Source: an uncultured Kordiimonas sp.
GTDB taxonomy: Bacteria; Pseudomonadota; Alphaproteobacteria; Sphingomonadales; Kordiimonadaceae
Direction of reading: 5' to 3'
Length of the DNA: 58,254 bases
Assembly: GCA_947492375.1 (NCBI GenBank)
Contig: CANLMI010000006.1
Coordinates: forward strand, 1-58,254
The translations under genes and the position numbers were made by a program. The notes beneath the pieces are model-generated. The model ran no database searches, was not told the origin of the DNA, and saw nothing but the letters and a program-made list of their open reading frames with translations. Positions 53,606-58,254 of this stretch are shown piece after piece. Within the stretch, counting starts at the first letter, position 1. Every line of letters begins with the position of its first letter.

Positions 53606-54505
53606 TTAGTCACTTAACGCAAGACGATGAAACTCACCATCTTTCCAATGATAGAGAATTTCAGCAGATTCAAACTGAAATAGCCCGAAGCCTGCATTGG
53701 CGATTTGCACAGATTGCGGTGCATCGTCGCTGCATCTACCATAGCCCTTGGCGCAAGCAGTTTTATATTCACCGGGAGCCTTAGTAATAACCCCAAGCTT
53801 CGCAAGATCAGCTTTGGTTCCGCGCCGCAAGAGTAGCTCTTGGGGTGCATCGCCATTCATCACTACGCGGAAAGCATATTCTAGCGTTGAGAAGTGATCA
53901 CGAGAAACCAGCTCCACAACATCTTCATGACCGTTACCATCAAAGTCGCCTTTGGCTGACAAGTAAGAGTTTTCAGATGATTTGCGTAGTGAATAATCAA
54001 CCGTATCTTTGAGATCAGATATTTTGACACGCTTCCAACCTGCATCATCACCAGCAAGTGCATACCGGGCTATGCTGTCGTTTTTCTTAGCTGATGCAGC
54101 CGCCCTGAGCTTTTCTTTATCTACTCTTTTCAGAACAATTTCATAAATGAAATAGTACGGACGGGTGTTTTGCTCATTTTTAACATAGAGCACATTATTA
54201 AATGACTGTATTTCGCTAGCTGAAGGGTACGTAATTTCTAGCAGTTTTGGTTCAACCCATTCGATATTCAGGCCATAAGCACCATCAGCCAATAAATACC
54301 TATCATCGTTACCCTTAACGGGCTCCCCGTTCGGAACAATGTGAACCTCATAGTCAACAAACCCGGCTGCACCACCGCCTGACTTGACAATGAAAACAGC
54401 ATCAAACTTACCATCCGGTGAAGTGACGCGTTGTTCTTCTTTCGTAGTTACCCCGCAAGAGGCCAAAATAAACAAGAAACCAACAACTAAAATATTTCTA
54501 TTCAT
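53606..54505 (-). CDS. Lipoprotein, possible immunity partner of the Gly-rich protein
   Basis: 299 aa from MNRNILVVGFLFILASC with GGAG six bases upstream. The lipobox LASC predicts lipid attachment. The mature part is beta-rich with GDFDGNGHEDVVEL (FG-GAP/VCBS-like turn) near 190 and two Cys. It follows the Gly-rich gene on the same strand by 52 bases. Immunity is only suggested by that order. Confidence 0.65.
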   Translation of the reverse strand: MNRNILVVGFLFILASCGVTTKEEQRVTSPDGKFDAVFIVKSGGGAAGFVDYEVHIVPNGEPVKGNDDRYLLADGAYGLNIEWVEPKLLEITYPSASEIQSFNNVLYVKNEQNTRPYYFIYEIVLKRVDKEKLRAAASAKKNDSIARYALAGDDAGWKRVKISDLKDTVDYSLRKSSENSYLSAKGDFDGNGHEDVVELVSRDHFSTLEYAFRVVMNGDAPQELLLRRGTKADLAKLGVITKAPGEYKTACAKGYGRCSDDAPQSVQIANAGFGLFQFESAEILYHWKDGEFHRLALSD

Positions 54506-54557
54506 TACACACTCCACCAGACTGTTTTTACTTAACCTATTTCTGAATTGTTAGGTT

Positions 54558-55307
54558 CTAATTTTGAGCATGATAGTCGTTAAACCCTGCTGTTATGTTA
54601 TTAATATCGGCCTGAGAGTCTATTGAGAAATCAGTCAAAACTTGAACCGCAAAGCTGGCATTTAACAGTGTTGAAAGCGATAGTCCTAGAGCGGCCCCTG
54701 TAGCTCCGTAATTATAGTTTCCAAAGTCTTCGAATTGGCTACCTTGTGTCTTGTAGTCCCAACTTCCGTCTTCAGCAACCAATGTCAGCCAAATTCTAAA
54801 CGCTTGAGCCTCGCCTTGGGCTGCAACCAACCCTTCAATTAAATCAACATTGTCGGATACGTCCACACCTATGGGTGCTGGTGGAGCAAAATCAAACGGA
54901 CTACCAAAGCCAAAGCCGCCTCCGCCGCCGCCAAAGCCGCCGAAACCTCCTTCTCCGTCGCCCGGATCACCGCCGCCACCAAAGCCGCCGCCGCCACCGG
55001 AGCCACCACCACCACCACCGCCGCTACAGGTCACAATAGTCTCACCCTCTCTATGTTCCGCCGTGCATTCGAGGTCGGGCTGTATTCTTGATTCTACCGT
55101 CCCATTACCTTGTAAAATATCTTGTAGGTTTGTGCTTGGCGTTGTCGGGTTAACGGTAACATTGCTAGTTAAAACCAACAGCATTTCTTCTTCCGGCACA
55201 GTCCCCGCAGATACCGGATCGGCAGCTACAAACCCCGCGTCTGGGTCTTGTGCTAAATCCATCATAGCATTGTCTTGAAAATCAGTGTCTAAGCCCACAT
55301 CTAACAT
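54558..55307 (-). CDS. Gly-rich protein with Ntox44-like C-terminus
   Basis: 249 aa, GGGGAG before the ATG. Acidic N-terminus, a strongly Gly-rich central stretch (about 95-140), and a C-terminal domain (about 150-249) with WDYKTQG...FGNYNYGATGAALGLSLSTL and a final DINNITAGFNDYHAQN. That pattern resembles the polymorphic-toxin type 44 domain, a predicted RNase. No signal peptide. If so this is a small effector with a flexible linker. By memory of family pattern only. Confidence 0.55.
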   Translation of the reverse strand: MLDVGLDTDFQDNAMMDLAQDPDAGFVAADPVSAGTVPEEEMLLVLTSNVTVNPTTPSTNLQDILQGNGTVESRIQPDLECTAEHREGETIVTCSGGGGGGGSGGGGGFGGGGDPGDGEGGFGGFGGGGGGFGFGSPFDFAPPAPIGVDVSDNVDLIEGLVAAQGEAQAFRIWLTLVAEDGSWDYKTQGSQFEDFGNYNYGATGAALGLSLSTLLNASFAVQVLTDFSIDSQADINNITAGFNDYHAQN

Positions 55308-55470
55308 AAATACTCCCCTAAACTTTGAGCCTAATTTGTAAGTATCATTGCGTGTACTTACACAATCACGCTGTCATAGGATTTATTATATGTAAACTTA
55401 TTGATGTATTATTTTTGGTGAATATTACTTCTGATAGATTTTCTCTTGTGTGATGAGAAAATGACCAAGT

Positions 55471-55681
55471 TTCTTAGGGCTACTGCCCTCGGCGCTCTCC
55501 ATAAAAACCGTTGTAGAGATACTTTCGTTGTCGGTTCCCCCTAAAGGTTCCCGCCCAACAACGAAGAGTATCTTAGCAGAGCTTTTTCTTCCGTTTGCAC
55601 ACCCGTTTAAAGGGGTCTGCATGGGTTTTAAGGCGCGGCGCAAGCTGGCGCTTCAAACCCAATTTCTATGAAGGAAAAGAA
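55471..55681 (+). ncRNA. Structured 5' leader, copy 2 of the ardA-type leader
   Basis: AGGGC-tact-GCCCT (55476), GATACTTTCGTTGT / ACAACGAAGAGTATC (55518-55572) around CCCCCTAAAGG, GGGTTT...AAACCC (55623-55660) before AAGGA. Aligns with 26331-26534. Compensatory changes in the second stem are the evidence for an RNA. Confidence 0.6.
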
Positions 55682-56275
55682 ATGCTTAGACACTCAAATG
55701 TGCAACCAGAATCTAAAACTGGTACACTTCTTACCAAAGTAAACCAGAACATAAGGAGAAGTTGCCCCGGCGGGAGACATACAAAAATGAGAAACACGTT
55801 ATTAGATGAAAAATTCGAGCAAACAGGTCATTCAGAAGAGCACAGACTTTCATTCGAACTCAACGAAATACAACGATCCTATTTCAAGCTAAAAGAGGTT
55901 GCTGAGATTGCAACCAAAGATCAAAACGGCCACCCCATCATCACCACATCATTAAGATATGTTTCACCGTGTGGAACTGTGCGCTCAATTGCGCTGAGTT
56001 ATGAGGATCAGCAAACAGGTCAAAGCCATGATCTAAGCTATCTGTGTTCGGTGATTTTCGGCTGGGCGCTCGATGATAAGTTTGGCGGCGTCATTGCAAC
56101 ACCATCAGGTTCCAATGCGGAAGCATATGCAGTTGATAAATTGTCCAACAATTATAATCGTTATGTTCCAAACTTGCCGACACCAGAGGCAAAGCCCGAT
56201 AGATACAGAAAGGCAAGTGACCGCTGGAAACCCAAAGCAAAACCATCCGTGAGCTTTGTTCAGCAATCACAATAA
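55682..56275 (+). CDS. Unknown protein controlled by the ardA-type leader (197 aa)
   Basis: ATG at 55682 with AAGGAAAAG upstream, the same spacing as ardA in its leader. No antirestriction motif recognised. Contains HRLSFELNEIQRSYFKLKEV and a beta-rich core (SLRYVSPCGTVRSIALSYED), a basic Pro/Lys tail (RYRKASDRWKPKAKPSVSF). By shared leader it may be an early-expressed establishment protein, a prediction. Confidence 0.6.
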   Translation: MLRHSNVQPESKTGTLLTKVNQNIRRSCPGGRHTKMRNTLLDEKFEQTGHSEEHRLSFELNEIQRSYFKLKEVAEIATKDQNGHPIITTSLRYVSPCGTVRSIALSYEDQQTGQSHDLSYLCSVIFGWALDDKFGGVIATPSGSNAEAYAVDKLSNNYNRYVPNLPTPEAKPDRYRKASDRWKPKAKPSVSFVQQSQ

Positions 56276-56283
56276 CATTTAGG

Positions 56284-56317
56284 GGATTCAGCTAACGGGC
56301 TTACCGTGCTAGAATCC
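56284..56317. promoter_or_regulatory. Inverted repeat GGATTC-N22-GAATCC upstream of recombinase operon, copy 2
   Basis: Same arms and spacing as 4876-4909, followed by the common TTATTCACC. Confidence 0.5.
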
Positions 56318-56371
56318 ACTTATTCACCCCTGCGAGGAATTTGAATTGAGGGCTACATTATCGTAGTCAGC

Positions 56372-56536
56372 ATGGATGATCATGCACTCAATTATCCCGA
56401 AAGTTCTTCGTTGCCGGAAGAGTATCAAGCTTTTCTGGACCACCTTGCGGTTCTCTTAGGCGAGAGTTTTGCAGAAGAAGACTATAAAGCGCAGTGTGAG
56501 AACCATTCAGAAAAGCACAGCGCACAAACTGAGTAG
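56372..56536 (+). CDS. Small acidic protein (54 aa) preceding serine recombinase, copy 2
   Basis: ATG at 56372 to TAG; begins MDDHALNYPESSSLPEEYQA and contains FLDHLAVLLGESFAEED. Ends eight bases before the recombinase ATG. Same flank and place as 4964-5131, but the residues diverge, so the coding status is supported mainly by position and intact frame. No clear Shine-Dalgarno. Candidate directionality factor. Confidence 0.5.
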   Translation: MDDHALNYPESSSLPEEYQAFLDHLAVLLGESFAEEDYKAQCENHSEKHSAQTE

Positions 56537-56544
56537 GACATATC

Positions 56545-58254
<1,710 letters not shown>

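Noticed and set aside
54850-55278. Pro-rich plus-strand frame
   Set aside because: It is the antisense of the Gly-rich gene; long only because GGN codons read as CCN on the other strand.

Overview
The window is a stack of integrated mobile elements from a member of the Alphaproteobacteria. Three things support this: two SOS boxes of the alphaproteobacterial LexA type (GTTC-N7-GTTC) upstream of Y-family polymerase genes, a typical initiator tRNA-fMet gene at the right edge, and alphaproteobacterial mobilisation genes (MobC-like protein, HxH relaxase, DUF736, ArdA). No core chromosomal gene except the tRNA is visible.

Layout. The tRNA-fMet gene (58178-58254, minus) is the target of a family of large serine recombinases. 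Its 3' end (TGGTTGCGGGAG on the plus strand) recurs at 6762 and 15371, each time directly after a recombinase 3' end, and a decayed version lies at 9308. The window therefore reads as tandem elements. Element 1 (1-6773, left end not seen) holds a SprT-like protein, an oriT-like region, MobC/relaxase, an IS3-family remnant and an intact recombinase. Element 2 (about 6774-15382, itself split by the decayed junction at 9308-9339) carries an HlyC-type acyltransferase, an S1/P1 nuclease, a 59-residue protein, a very large DUF4011/helicase/nuclease/DUF3320 protein and a dead recombinase. Element 3 (about 15383-58189, 42.8 kb) is bounded by 11-bp inverted arms placed exactly 10 bp either side of a central AG. 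It ends with an intact recombinase whose last codons overlap the tRNA.

Element 3 is a mobilisable element with its own relaxase, MobC, coupling protein and an oriT-like region, but no visible mating-pair apparatus. Its cargo includes dinB, umuDC, a tyrosine integrase with a tRNA-Phe 3' fragment as attachment site, a five-gene membrane/protease cluster, ArdA, HigBA, a TPR-CHAT protease with a TIR-domain partner, a HEPN zinc-ribbon protein, a Gly-rich possible polymorphic toxin with a lipoprotein behind it, and an IS110-family element beside a perfect 2351-bp tandem duplication carrying a soluble PAS chemoreceptor.

The strongest candidates for undescribed biology are: (1) the TPR-CHAT plus TIR gene pair; (2) the HlyC-type acyltransferase overlapping a secreted nuclease, with no RTX toxin nearby; (3) a structured leader RNA present twice, with compensatory base changes, upstream of ardA and of an unknown gene; (4) a serine-recombinase family that targets a tRNA gene and brings a replacement tRNA terminator inside its own coding sequence; (5) two conserved families of small ORFs, one preceding the recombinase and one following the relaxase.
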